Below are positions 1-8,747 of a stretch of 64,000 nt of DNA, piece by piece (positions within the stretch are counted from its first letter, which is position 1; each line of letters begins with the position of its first letter). The position numbers and the translations under genes are program-made. The DNA comes from Roseivirga sp. BDSF3-8 (GTDB lineage Bacteria > Bacteroidota > Bacteroidia > Cytophagales > Cyclobacteriaceae). The notes below the pieces were generated by a model. It was given only the letters and a program-made list of their open reading frames with translations. It was not told where the DNA came from and did not search any database. The DNA lies in contig NZ_JBGNFV010000001.1 of assembly GCF_041449215.1 (NCBI RefSeq), positions 3,303,001 to 3,367,000 of the forward strand. The letters are read 5' to 3'.

Positions 1-1103
1 CCTACCTGGAAGAAGTAAGTGCCAGCCGCGGAATAGAAACGTCCAGGTTGCGTACCATTTCAGACTCCATGCTGGTGCGTAAAAACCAGGATGCAGTGGA
101 TATGAAACTACTCACCGGCCTTGCTTATTCCAGTGAAGTTCAGAATATGCTCAAGGAAAAGACCGGTATAGAAGCGGATGATGAGCTGGAGCTTATCGAG
201 CATGATGACTACCGCTCAAGCTTCAGGACTGATGGTGACTTCAGTACCCGTATTGCCGTGATAGTGGCTGATGGCGACATCGTAAGTGGCGAGAGCTCTG
301 ATGGTATGGTCGGCTCTTTCACTATCGCTGAAGAACTACGTAAGGCGCGCGAAAATGACCGTGTAAAAGCAGTGGTAATCCGTATCAACTCACCCGGTGG
401 CAGCGCCCTGGCGTCTGACGTTATGTGGAATGAAGTGCGCCTCACAGCTGCAGAGAAACCCGTAATCGCCTCCATGAGTAATGTAGCTGCTTCCGGTGGT
501 TACTACCTGGCCATGGCTGCCGATACCATTATGGCCCAGCCAAATACCGTTACCGGTTCAATTGGTATTTTCCTCCTCCGTTTCAATGCCCAGGGACTGC
601 TAAATGAGCATCTCGGTGTGACCACAGACGTAGTCAATACAGGCAGGTATTCGGATATCCTTACTATGAGCCGCCCCCTTTCCGAGCAGGAAAGAGAGAT
701 CATCCAAAAGCAGGTTAATGAAGGCTACCAGACCTTTATCAGCAAAGCAGCAGAGGGACGGAATATGAATTTGAGCCAGATGAAAGAATTGGCCGCAGGA
801 CGCGTATGGTCCGGTAGCGAAGCCTTAGAGCGTGGTTTGATAGACAAACTGGGGGGATTGCAGGACGCCATTTCAGTAGCTGCCTCCTCTGCCGGACTGG
901 AAGATGGTGACTACAGCGTGCGCTATTACCCCGAAGAAAAAGACTTCTTTACCAAGCTGGCAGAAGGCTTTAACTCTAAAACGGAAGAGCGTATTGCCCG
1001 CCAGCAACTTGGCGAGTATTACCAATACCTGAAGCTCATGAAAAAGCTGAACTCCTACCAGGGTATGCAGGCAAGGATGCCGTTTGAGATGCAGGTAAAA
1101 TAA
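1..1103 (+). CDS. sppA: Signal peptide peptidase SppA, 67K type (C-terminal part, 5' end outside window)
   Basis: Membrane-bound serine protease that degrades cleaved signal peptides. The frame is open from the first full codon at position 3, so the true start lies upstream; the TTG at 48 is not a credible start. The visible part is the second ClpP-like domain. It has the INSPGGSA strand-turn, then NVAASGGYYLA with the nucleophilic Ser encoded near 490, then the TGSIGI segment. The catalytic Lys of this family lies in the N-terminal domain, which is missing here. Identity is confident from these motifs. A hairpin terminator follows, and the next gene appears to be a separate unit. Confidence 0.93.
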   Translation, partial: YLEEVSASRGIETSRLRTISDSMLVRKNQDAVDMKLLTGLAYSSEVQNMLKEKTGIEADDELELIEHDDYRSSFRTDGDFSTRIAVIVADGDIVSGESSDGMVGSFTIAEELRKARENDRVKAVVIRINSPGGSALASDVMWNEVRLTAAEKPVIASMSNVAASGGYYLAMAADTIMAQPNTVTGSIGIFLLRFNAQGLLNEHLGVTTDVVNTGRYSDILTMSRPLSEQEREIIQKQVNEGYQTFISKAAEGRNMNLSQMKELAAGRVWSGSEALERGLIDKLGGLQDAISVAASSAGLEDGDYSVRYYPEEKDFFTKLAEGFNSKTEERIARQQLGEYYQYLKLMKKLNSYQGMQARMPFEMQVK

Positions 1104-1126
1104 TTCATTCCAACAGGAAATAAGTT

Positions 1127-1162
1127 TAAGCGGGGTAGTATTGAACTGCTCCGCTTTTTTTT
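1127..1162 (+). terminator. Rho-independent terminator after sppA
   Basis: An imperfect 12-bp stem (AAGCGGGGTAGT pairing with ACTGCTCCGCTT) is followed directly by a run of eight T, 24 bases after the sppA stop. Confidence 0.8.
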
Positions 1163-1261
1163 ATAAATACTCACCCAGAAAATATGGAAAATATCACTGG
1201 ACCGTATCAATATGGAACAGTTTGTGCTTTCTTTAATTATCAGATAATGAAAATTAAGACT

Positions 1262-1999
1262 ATGAATACCAAACGCATATTTTTTCTGGGGCTGATGCTC
1301 ACATTTTTCTTCAGCTCCTGCCAGAATGACGCCATCGCTCAAAGTAGTGGTAATGAAAACGGAGGCCTGCAGGTAAGCGGCGTAGGCCAAATGAGCGTTC
1401 TGCCAGACCTCATGGAGACATACATCAACGTACAGGCAGAAGCAAAGGAGTTTCAGGAAGCCGTCACCTCACTAAGAGGCATGACGGACGGTATCGTAAA
1501 GCACCTTGAGGACAACGGCTTTAAACAAGACGATATAGAGACCCTGCGCATGTCCGTCAATAAAAACTATGAATACCGCGATGGGAGAAGGATCGATATG
1601 GGGTACATAGCTACTCAGCGAATTCAGCTAACCTCAGACTATTCTGCTAAGAAACTGGGCGAGGTAGTGGACATCATGGGCAAAAGTCCTGTAGAGGTTC
1701 CTTTTTCATTTGGCTTCACCCTGAAAGATGAGAGCAGAGAAAAGTACCGAGAAGAATTGATAGGGATGGCCGTAAAAGATGCCCGGAGTAAAGCCGATGT
1801 ACTTGCTAAGGCAGCCGGCGTAAAGCTCAGGTCCATCCGCAATATATCGTATGGAAATGCAAATGATTACCGCCCCATTATGCGCACTGAAATGGCCATG
1901 TACGATGCTGCCGGTAAAAACGAAGGTAATGTGAACCTGGAGGTGGAAGAGATGGAGCTCGAAGAGCGTGTAAATGTCGAGTGGATCATAAACGACTAA
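1262..1999 (+). CDS. SIMPL (DUF541) domain lipoprotein
   Basis: A 245-residue protein of the SIMPL/DUF541 family (periplasmic or surface proteins, E. coli YggE-like). The N-terminus reads MNTKRIFFLGLML followed by FFFSSCQ, a lipoprotein signal peptide with Cys at the lipobox. The body shows the family pattern: a GxGxMSVLPDLMETYINV strand near the start, then DDIETLRMSVNKNYEY, then AVKDARSKADVLAKAAGVKL, then a closing strand. I chose the ATG at 1262; an in-frame ATG at 1247 would add five residues, and a longer frame from 1184 would spoil the signal peptide. A strong terminator follows. The physiological role is unknown; YggE-type proteins have been linked to oxidative stress. Confidence 0.85.
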   Translation: MNTKRIFFLGLMLTFFFSSCQNDAIAQSSGNENGGLQVSGVGQMSVLPDLMETYINVQAEAKEFQEAVTSLRGMTDGIVKHLEDNGFKQDDIETLRMSVNKNYEYRDGRRIDMGYIATQRIQLTSDYSAKKLGEVVDIMGKSPVEVPFSFGFTLKDESREKYREELIGMAVKDARSKADVLAKAAGVKLRSIRNISYGNANDYRPIMRTEMAMYDAAGKNEGNVNLEVEEMELEERVNVEWIIND

Positions 2000-2020
2000 G
2001 CACTAACCATTCGTATAGGT

Positions 2021-2058
2021 AAAAGCCCCGGATTATTCACCGGGGCTTTTTTGTTTTT
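2021..2058 (+). terminator. Terminator after SIMPL gene
   Basis: The perfect stem AAAAGCCCCGG / CCGGGGCTTTT around a short loop is followed by a T-rich tract. Confidence 0.88.
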
Positions 2059-2118
2059 TGCCTTCCTCATGCCATCTTTACCCATACTATTTCAGGTTTT
2101 TGACTAAAGCCCTACCAA

Positions 2119-3108
2119 ATGACTGAGATCCGCAATAACTGGACCCGCGAGGAGATAGCTGAAATATACAATCAGCCCATCATGGAGCTGATCTATCAGG
2201 GTGCTACAGTGCACCGTCAGTTTCACGACCCTAATGAGGTACAGGTATGTACCCTGCTGTCCGTAAAGACGGGTGGCTGCCCCGAGGACTGTGCCTACTG
2301 CCCCCAGGCAGCCCGGTATCATACCGATGTCAAGGTCCATAAGCTATTGCCCGTAAACGAGGTTATTCAGGCCGCCGCTGATGCCAAAGCAGCCGGTAGT
2401 ACCCGTTTCTGTATGGGGGCTGCCTGGAGAGAAGTACGCGACAACCGCGACTTCGACAAGGTGCTGGAAATGGTAAAAGGAGTGAACGGTATGGGCATGG
2501 AAGTATGCTGTACCCTGGGTATGCTAAGTGAAGAGCAGGCCGGAAAGCTTAAAGAAGCAGGGCTCTATGCCTACAATCACAACCTGGACACCAGCGAAGA
2601 ATATTACGATGATATAATCACTACCCGTAATTATGACGATCGCTTGAATACGCTCGATCATGTCCGTAAAACGGGTATCTCTGTTTGTTCAGGTGGCATA
2701 ATCGGTATGGGAGAAGACCATAATGACCGTGTGGGCATGCTGCACACCCTGGCTACCCTGCCCGAGCACCCCGAGTCTGTGCCGGTAAATGCTCTTGTAC
2801 CTGTAGAGGGCACCCCCCTGGAAGAGCAGCCCCGAGTGAGCGTGTACGAGATGCTTCGTATGATTGCCACTGCCAGAATCATTATGCCAAAGGCGATGGT
2901 GCGTCTCTCCGCTGGTCGCGTAAGCATGAGCACTGAGGAGCAGGCCCTTTGCTTTCTGGCGGGTGCAAATAGCATCTTTGCGGGTGACAAACTGCTGACT
3001 ACGCCTAATCCTGAGGAAGATGCAGACGGACAGATGTTCCAGACCCTCAACCTTAAGCCTCGGCCTTCTTTTAAAGGAAAAGAGCAGGAACAGCCGGTGG
3101 CTGGCTAG
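2119..3108 (+). CDS. bioB: Biotin synthase
   Basis: Radical-SAM enzyme that inserts sulfur into dethiobiotin, the last step of biotin synthesis. The 329 residues match the usual length. The radical-SAM cysteines are in [12 protein letters not shown] (CxxxCxxC) near residue 53. Further conserved parts are FCMGAAWR, the [11 protein letters not shown] segment and the late R-L-S-A-G-R region. It stands alone, about 4.5 kb upstream of bioF-bioD-bioA on the same strand, and has its own terminator. The start is the only ATG that leaves a full-length N-terminus. Confidence 0.97.
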   Translation: MTEIRNNWTREEIAEIYNQPIMELIYQGATVHRQFHDPNEVQVCTLLSVKTGGCPEDCAYCPQAARYHTDVKVHKLLPVNEVIQAAADAKAAGSTRFCMGAAWREVRDNRDFDKVLEMVKGVNGMGMEVCCTLGMLSEEQAGKLKEAGLYAYNHNLDTSEEYYDDIITTRNYDDRLNTLDHVRKTGISVCSGGIIGMGEDHNDRVGMLHTLATLPEHPESVPVNALVPVEGTPLEEQPRVSVYEMLRMIATARIIMPKAMVRLSAGRVSMSTEEQALCFLAGANSIFAGDKLLTTPNPEEDADGQMFQTLNLKPRPSFKGKEQEQPVAG

Positions 3109-3140
3109 CGAAGCTTAAAAAAATACTCAAACCTATATAT

Positions 3141-3176
3141 GAAAGGCTGCCCGGAAGGCAGCCTTTTTTGTTTTTT
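3141..3176 (+). terminator. Terminator after bioB
   Basis: The stem AAAGGCTGCC / GGCAGCCTTT is followed by a T-run. An identical hairpin occurs at 6488-6520. Confidence 0.88.
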
Positions 3177-3384
3177 CATGAAAATATAAATAGCCGAATA
3201 TCAACAGCTTATCTATAAATTCATGATATTAACTTATATAATGCTTAAATGAAAAAATAAGAATTTCGCAGTCTGCTTCTAATCTGATCATCCGGATGAA
3301 ACCATCTAAGCACCCACTGCTTTTGATGGTTTTTGATAGGGATATGTCTCATTGTTTCACTTAGAAAGTAAAAAGCTAAATACC

Positions 3385-3633
3385 ATGTCCATTCAGACCT
3401 ACGTCAACAGATTATCCCGTCTTGATCAGCTTATCAGACTCAGATGTACGGGAACCCCTCAGGAACTGGCGGATAAGCTTGGGCTTAGTAAAAGGATGGT
3501 ATACGAGTACCTCAACGCCATGCGAGACCTGGGAGCCCCAATAGCCTATTCTAATATCGAAAAGAGCTATTTTTATGTTGGGCTGGGACAGTTTTTCATC
3601 GGATATAAAATTAAAAATGCCAGTGCAGTATAG
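3385..3633 (+). CDS. Small HTH DNA-binding protein
   Basis: An 82-residue protein consisting of one winged-helix-like HTH. The recognition region is GTPQELADKLGLSKRMVYEYLNAM (about residues 26-48), followed by a short strand pair (PIAYSNIEKSYFYV). It resembles the HTH_11/DeoR-type N-terminal domains found as stand-alone regulators in Bacteroidota. The ATG at 3385 was chosen over the TTG at 3352, which adds an unlikely 11-residue tail. It lies 54 bases upstream of a lipoprotein and two beta-barrel genes on the same strand, so it may control them; that is inference from position. Confidence 0.75.
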   Translation: MSIQTYVNRLSRLDQLIRLRCTGTPQELADKLGLSKRMVYEYLNAMRDLGAPIAYSNIEKSYFYVGLGQFFIGYKIKNASAV

Positions 3634-3687
3634 TTGCATTATTCGCTGATACTTTGGTAGCTGTTAAACTTAACATTATCAAATCTG

Positions 3688-4920
3688 ATGAAAAAACTTT
3701 TATTAGTTTGTTTAGCGGGTACCCTGTTCTTCGGATGTGCCAAAGAAGAGCTCACAGAGCTCCCTGTACAGGACAATGAGAGCTATGCTCCACTCGATGC
3801 CTTAGGCGTAACGGTGCAGAATAACCGCCTTCATTTTGAAAGCGCCGAAAGCTTCCAGGCCTTTGTAGATGAGCTGTCCAATGCCGATCCCCGGGCAGTA
3901 ATAGACTGGAAAAGGCAGATCAACTATACCTCAATGGGTGACACCTATTTTGGTGATGCTGCTTATATTACCAACCAACCCATTGCGCTGGATAATCCGG
4001 TAGTGGAAAACGACTATTTTGTAAGTTTCAATCCTGTGCCCACTTTCATGCCCAGTACTCTTACCAATTATGATCAGGCTGATGACATCGGCATCGAAAG
4101 TTATGAAAGTGGAGACCAGTTGCCCGAATTAAAGGAAAGCCTGGTGGTAGATCCCATACTTTCTACCGTAATCAACTCTAATGGAGAGGTAGGAATAGAT
4201 AACTTCATCGTGAAGGTGGCTGAAAGTCACACTATCATTACGCCCATTCCACAGCCCGATCCTTACCCTTCACCTACAGACCCCACAGACCCTTCTGATC
4301 CGACTATGCAACCTATTATGATGAATCAAAGGGTTCAGGATCGTTTTGCACAGGCACTGGATATAGCCAAAAACTCCAGGGTCAAGTTTGGGGATGAATT
4401 CGTCGAAGTAGAAGAGAATCTATTTGTATTTAAGCATCACAGTACCTTTATCGGATCCGAAGAAAATGCCAATATCGGAAGCCTTTTTGGCCCTAATAAG
4501 ACAGGTACTTACCAGTACAACAGTAATCCGAGAAGAAGGACTAAAGGTAGGCTTTACTCTCAAAACTACGGCATTTATGCAATCATAGGTTGTAGCACCC
4601 GCAACCAGCGTCGCAGATGGCGTATATGGTGGAGAAGCAATGCCGATAATATTTCATTGTCCTGGAGAAATGTATCCTACGAATTTAAGGACATAAATAG
4701 TGTGCCCTTCATTGTCAATGAACCAAATGGTTCTCTTACGAGGACCAATACCGGTCGTATCAGCAAAGTATTTGCTGTTAATACCGGTACATTCTCTATT
4801 CCAATAGGAGGAGGTAAATTTAAGATAAAGTCTGCCAAATCATTTAAGGTAAAGACTTTTGAAACTACCCATACCTCTTCACGAGCCGGTCGTTCAGGCA
4901 ACGTAAGTTTAAAATACTGA
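3688..4920 (+). CDS. Hypothetical lipoprotein with Pro-rich linker
   Basis: A 410-residue protein. MKKLLLVCLAGTLFFGCAKEE is a type II signal peptide with the lipid-bearing Cys at residue 17. An N-terminal region has the SAESFQAFVDEL helix that recurs in Bacteroidota surface proteins. It is followed by a Pro/Asp/Thr-rich linker (PQPDPYPSPTDPTDPSDPT, about residues 189-207). The C-terminal half is basic, with NQRRRWRIWWR near residue 310 and a strand-rich end. I do not recognise a named domain. It is followed closely by two beta-barrel genes, so a shared envelope function is likely. Confidence 0.7.
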   Translation: MKKLLLVCLAGTLFFGCAKEELTELPVQDNESYAPLDALGVTVQNNRLHFESAESFQAFVDELSNADPRAVIDWKRQINYTSMGDTYFGDAAYITNQPIALDNPVVENDYFVSFNPVPTFMPSTLTNYDQADDIGIESYESGDQLPELKESLVVDPILSTVINSNGEVGIDNFIVKVAESHTIITPIPQPDPYPSPTDPTDPSDPTMQPIMMNQRVQDRFAQALDIAKNSRVKFGDEFVEVEENLFVFKHHSTFIGSEENANIGSLFGPNKTGTYQYNSNPRRRTKGRLYSQNYGIYAIIGCSTRNQRRRWRIWWRSNADNISLSWRNVSYEFKDINSVPFIVNEPNGSLTRTNTGRISKVFAVNTGTFSIPIGGGKFKIKSAKSFKVKTFETTHTSSRAGRSGNVSLKY

Positions 4921-4970
4921 GCAATTCATACAGGTCCGGTAGGATTATGGCCGGACCTTATTTCATACAC

Positions 4971-5738
4971 ATGAAAAAAGGCTTCTACATAGCTATCCTT
5001 ATGGTATATATACCCTTTGTGGGGAGAAGCCAGCAGTGGTTGGCTCCTGGTGAGGGGCCTTTTTTGTCTGTCACATCACTGGCAGTGGGCCATGAAGATA
5101 TTATCGGCGCTCAACTAACCGATCTTCGGTTGGGGGCGATGGTAGGGTACAGGCTCCAATCGAAATGGGATTTTGGATGGCAGTTTTACTGGCAATCCGA
5201 AGATGCCTATAAAAAAGTATTTCCCGACCGCGTGCTCACCCGCGACCAGTGGATCAATCTGGATCACAGAAGGATCATCACCGGGCCAAGGCTAAATTAT
5301 ACCGACAGTCTTTCTTTTCTGGGTATTCCGCTGGCATTTACTGCAGGCGTTTCACTGTACCGGGGATGGCAAATGGCCGGTAATCCAGAGGCCGGAAATG
5401 GCAACTTTAACCTTGCAGGCGGTGAACTGAGTGGCATACTTATTTACAGATTAGGAACGGGTAACAGACGATTTTTTTTCACTCCTGGAATAGGACCATT
5501 CCTTGCGCTCAATGATCTCACAGATACTTCCCGCTTCGGTTTAGAAGATATGCGTGAAGTGATGGTCATGCAGGATGGTCTGTACGGTGGTGCGGATATT
5601 ATGCTTCCTTTTCACCTGCGAATAGGAGAATCATATCCGGTGCAGTTATCGTTGTTACTATCTATCCGCTATGTGGCTTTTTCCCATGAAGGAAATTCTC
5701 TGAGTGGCCGCATTGTAGGCTTTAATGTAAACTTTTAG
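4971..5738 (+). CDS. Outer-membrane beta-barrel-like protein (hypothetical)
   Basis: A 255-residue protein with an N-terminal signal peptide (MKKGFYIAILMVYIPFVGRSQ) and amphipathic strands of alternating aromatic and polar residues, such as KWDFGWQFYWQ. It ends in aromatic FNVNF, as outer-membrane barrels do. The ATG at 4971 is preferred to that at 4947 because it starts exactly at the signal peptide. It is spaced one base from the next gene, so the two are almost certainly co-transcribed. No specific substrate is suggested. Confidence 0.65.
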   Translation: MKKGFYIAILMVYIPFVGRSQQWLAPGEGPFLSVTSLAVGHEDIIGAQLTDLRLGAMVGYRLQSKWDFGWQFYWQSEDAYKKVFPDRVLTRDQWINLDHRRIITGPRLNYTDSLSFLGIPLAFTAGVSLYRGWQMAGNPEAGNGNFNLAGGELSGILIYRLGTGNRRFFFTPGIGPFLALNDLTDTSRFGLEDMREVMVMQDGLYGGADIMLPFHLRIGESYPVQLSLLLSIRYVAFSHEGNSLSGRIVGFNVNF

Positions 5739-5739
5739 T

Positions 5740-6471
5740 ATGAAAAAGATCCTGTTGATAGTGCTGATAACAGGTGTGTGGCCTGGTCTTGTTAAGGCAC
5801 AGCTATACATCGGTATTACCGCCGGACCTAAATGGGAGCAATTTGGCCTGCAGGATGCAGGACAACGACTAGTGGAACAGCAGACCCTCACCACTACCCG
5901 TTACGGAATTGAGGTTTGGCTTGTGGGTGGCAAAAATTACCAATGGAGCTTCGGTTTACAGCGGTATCAGTTCAGTTCCTATCCTGTAGACCTGCGACAG
6001 GCCAATATAGTATCTGAGGGCAACGCGTTGATTTCCGGGAACACCCTGGCAGGTGCCCTGCTGCTACCTGTGGGTGTGAAGTATGATTTTTGGAGGCCAG
6101 GCAGAAGCAGTCTATTCATTCACCCCTCTTTAGGGATAGGAATTTTGCCAGGTCAGCCCGTTGCCGGTATAGCCGAAACCGGGGCACTCACCGACCGTGA
6201 CGGCAATATTATATTTTCATACGAGATACGGGAGGCTTACGAGCGCTCATTATTTTTCCTTCCCAAAATAGGTTTGGGGTATGAAAGACCTTTTCTGAAT
6301 AGGGGGAAATTACAGATTGGCCTGGAATATTTTGTAGGCACAACAGATATTACCCGTTCGGGTATTTTCTATCGTTTACCACCGGATGATTTTGAAGCAA
6401 ATGCTGTAGCTACCTCTCGCGGAACGGCTTTTGGGTTGAACTTTGCCCTGCTCTATCCTATTACAAAATGA
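5740..6471 (+). CDS. Outer-membrane beta-barrel-like protein (hypothetical)
   Basis: A 243-residue protein with a signal peptide (MKKILLIVLITGVWPGLVKAQ) and strand-rich repeats: YIGITAGPKWEQFG, YQWSFGLQRYQFSSY, LQIGLEYFVGTTDI. It looks like a small outer-membrane barrel related in style to the preceding gene, with which it forms an operon (one base between stop and start). A terminator identical in its stem to the one after bioB lies 17 bases downstream and closes the four-gene block 3385-6471. Confidence 0.65.
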   Translation: MKKILLIVLITGVWPGLVKAQLYIGITAGPKWEQFGLQDAGQRLVEQQTLTTTRYGIEVWLVGGKNYQWSFGLQRYQFSSYPVDLRQANIVSEGNALISGNTLAGALLLPVGVKYDFWRPGRSSLFIHPSLGIGILPGQPVAGIAETGALTDRDGNIIFSYEIREAYERSLFFLPKIGLGYERPFLNRGKLQIGLEYFVGTTDITRSGIFYRLPPDDFEANAVATSRGTAFGLNFALLYPITK

Positions 6472-6487
6472 AGCGTCTATTTTTATA

Positions 6488-6520
6488 CGAAAAAAGGCTG
6501 CCCGGAAGGCAGCCTTTTCT
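6488..6520 (+). terminator. Terminator closing the 3385-6471 gene block
   Basis: Stem AAAGGCTGCC / GGCAGCCTTT with a short CGGAA loop and T-rich end. The hairpin core is the same as at 3141-3176. Confidence 0.82.
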
Positions 6521-6538
6521 ATGAACCGGTATGTCTGA

Positions 6539-6730
6539 TTACGGTACTGTGTTAATACATACGTAGCCTCCGTCACAAAATGTATAATTGATGGTAGGGC
6601 ATTCACCGCATGACTCATCCATCGTCCATTCCGTGAGTGTTGAAGGATTCCCCCCGCGGGAGGCCTTTAATGAGGAAGTTTTAAAACTTTGCACATTCAG
6701 CTCACTGAGAGATAATTTCTTTCTTTGCAT
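6539..6730 (-). CDS. Pinensin-like (class I lanthipeptide leader) precursor peptide
   Basis: A 63-residue peptide. The leader KKLSLSELNVQSFKTS (from residue 4) fits the Bacteroidota class I lanthipeptide leader seen in pinensins, and a Gly-Gly at residues 24-25 (KASRGG) fits C39-protease cleavage. The predicted core is 38 residues with four Cys (SCGEC, FC, VC) and many Ser/Thr, suited to lanthionine rings. I start at the ATG at 6730, where the leader of the family begins; an upstream ATG at 6751 would add seven residues. It is on the opposite strand to the flanking upstream operon. No modifying enzyme lies nearby. Confidence 0.72.
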   Translation of the reverse strand: MQRKKLSLSELNVQSFKTSSLKASRGGNPSTLTEWTMDESCGECPTINYTFCDGGYVCINTVP

Positions 6731-6794
6731 AGTATGATTATATTTTTCCATTCATTTTACTAAAAATAGATGTTAAAATCCACGGGAATGAAAT

Positions 6795-6833
6795 AAAAAA
6801 CAAAGGAGGCTTTCTGCTGAAAAGCCTCCTTTG
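6795..6833 (-). terminator. Terminator of the 6865-7458 gene
   Basis: Hairpin AAAGGAGGCTTT / AAAGCCTCCTTT. Read on the minus strand it is followed by a T-rich stretch, just after the stop of the gene at 6865. Confidence 0.75.
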
Positions 6834-6864
6834 AAGGTAGGGTTAGCGATGAATCGTTGATCCT

Positions 6865-7458
6865 TTAAAAGATCTTAAACCCAACACTGGCGATGAACTG
6901 GCTGCTGCGGGCATCGGTTTCGAAGCCGCCTATGGTGCCGAATTTCTCCAGGTTGCCCTCATACTTAAAGTCGATAATCACATTGGCCACATCAAATCCT
7001 ACCCCTACCTGGTAGCCCAGTGTGGACTCCTTGAAGTTGGCGGAAACATCGTCCCAAAGTTTCTGATCGTCACTGAGCATCAGACTGGCTACCGGTCCGC
7101 CCTCGATGCGTACGGGACCGAATTTCGCCCCCATAAGAACAGGAATGTCCAGACGGTTGTAATCCAGCTTAAATACCTCTTTGAAGCCATTTCCATTCAG
7201 TTCGATCTCGCCACCCGCCTGGGTGAAAAGCGCTTCAGGCTGAATGAAAAAGTTACCTACGGTAATTCTTGTGAACATACCGGCATGGAAACCCGCTTTG
7301 GGTTCACCGGAACGGATTACGTCTCCGTTTTCGAGTGTCGTTTCTCGCAGCTTCAGGTCACTTGAGCTGAGGCCTACTCTTGGGCCGATAGTAAAAAACT
7401 GTGCATACGATGATGCACCGGCCAAAAGAAATAAGGATAGGATTACAATTTTTTTCAT
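6865..7458 (-). CDS. Outer-membrane beta-barrel protein (OmpA-like/PorT-like fold)
   Basis: A 197-residue protein with a clear signal peptide (MKKIVILSLFLLAGASSYAQ). The body has alternating strands typical of the Bacteroidota outer-membrane beta-barrel family: FTIGPRVGLSSSDLKL, FFIQPEALFTQAGGEIEL, PVLMGAKFGPVRIEGGP. It ends in GFKIF, a C-terminal aromatic signature for outer-membrane insertion. It is a monocistronic minus-strand unit with its own terminator. Function beyond envelope location is unknown. Confidence 0.8.
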   Translation of the reverse strand: MKKIVILSLFLLAGASSYAQFFTIGPRVGLSSSDLKLRETTLENGDVIRSGEPKAGFHAGMFTRITVGNFFIQPEALFTQAGGEIELNGNGFKEVFKLDYNRLDIPVLMGAKFGPVRIEGGPVASLMLSDDQKLWDDVSANFKESTLGYQVGVGFDVANVIIDFKYEGNLEKFGTIGGFETDARSSQFIASVGFKIF

Positions 7459-7598
7459 GTTAAGTAGTGTTTAAGGTGTCTTGCCTGATGAAAAACAAAC
7501 ATCGGGCCAAAAATCAATAGTTGATTAAAAAGTTCCCGGGTAAGGTGGTTTTTAGTGTCAAACGTTGCGATAGCGCAGGTAATTGTCAATAATTGAAA

Positions 7599-8747
7599 AT
7601 GCAATTTGAAAAAAGGCTGGAAAGTGCCCTGGGGAAAAGGAGGGAGGCCGGACTTATTCGTAGCCTCAGCCTGGCTTCTGAAATGGTGGACTTTACCAGT
7701 AATGACTACCTCGGACTGGCACGTGATACGGAGTTAGCAGCCCTGGTACGCCAAAGGGTTTTAGATGCTCCGGCGATGCTGGGTAGCGGTGGTTCCAGAC
7801 TCCTCAGCGGCAACTCCGAGCTGGCTATGGAGCTGGAGGCTTTTCTCGCTACCTACTTCAAGACTGATAAGGCACTTCTATATAATTCCGGCTATGCGGC
7901 TAGCCTGGGCCTTTTGTCTACGCTTCCGCAACGTGGCGATACAGTTTTGTATGATGAGCTGTCCCATGCCTGTATTAAAGAAGGGATCCGGCTCAGCTCA
8001 GCCCGCTATTTCTCTTTCAGGCACAATGATGTTGCCGACCTTAGAAAAAAGATCCTTAAAGCTTCCGGGCAAATCTTTATCGTAGCCGAGAGCGTATATT
8101 CTATGGATGGTGATCTGGTTCCTTTACACGATATGATTGACGTAGCCCGCGAAACCGGAGCCCGTATCATCCTGGATGAGGCCCACGGCCTGGGCGTAGC
8201 CGGCAGCGAGGGAAAAGGGCTGGCGCTGCACGCAGGGCTTCCTGAAGAAATCATTGCCACGGTGTATACCTTTGGTAAGGCCATAGGTGCTCATGGCGCC
8301 TGTGTGGCAGCCTCTGAAACAGTAGTGGATTACCTGATCAATTTCTCCCGCTCCTTTATCTATACGACTGCCTTGCCCGCGCATAGCCTCATAGCCATAT
8401 ATGAAGCATTCAGGTTTTTTGAGAAATATCCCGGTAAAAGACAGCAATTGTCAGAGAATATTTCATACTTTAATACTGTATTGACCCAAAAATCAGGGCT
8501 TTTTGATAATAATTCCGGGGCTTATTGGTTGTCTTCAAATACAGCCATCCAAGCGTTTGTGTATCCCGGAAATGATAATGTGCGCAGGCTGGCCCGCTGC
8601 ATACAGGATGCCGGATATGATGTTCGGCCTATACTTAGCCCAACTGTAAAGAGAGGCTACGAAAGACTGCGTGTCTGTCTGCATGCTTTTAATACCCGGC
8701 AGGAGACAGAGGCACTAATTGAGACGATTAAACAACATAGCGCATGA
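7599..8747 (+). CDS. bioF: 8-amino-7-oxononanoate synthase
   Basis: PLP enzyme that condenses pimeloyl-(ACP or CoA) with alanine in biotin synthesis. The 382 residues match the family. Motifs: FTSNDYLGLA near the N-terminus, LGSGGSRLLSGN, the DEAHGLGVAG turn that binds the PLP ring, and TFGKAIGAHGA with the Schiff-base Lys. The ATG at 7599 is used; a TTG at 7593 is also in frame. Its stop overlaps the bioD start by four bases (ATGA), indicating translational coupling. Confidence 0.95.
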   Translation: MQFEKRLESALGKRREAGLIRSLSLASEMVDFTSNDYLGLARDTELAALVRQRVLDAPAMLGSGGSRLLSGNSELAMELEAFLATYFKTDKALLYNSGYAASLGLLSTLPQRGDTVLYDELSHACIKEGIRLSSARYFSFRHNDVADLRKKILKASGQIFIVAESVYSMDGDLVPLHDMIDVARETGARIILDEAHGLGVAGSEGKGLALHAGLPEEIIATVYTFGKAIGAHGACVAASETVVDYLINFSRSFIYTTALPAHSLIAIYEAFRFFEKYPGKRQQLSENISYFNTVLTQKSGLFDNNSGAYWLSSNTAIQAFVYPGNDNVRRLARCIQDAGYDVRPILSPTVKRGYERLRVCLHAFNTRQETEALIETIKQHSA

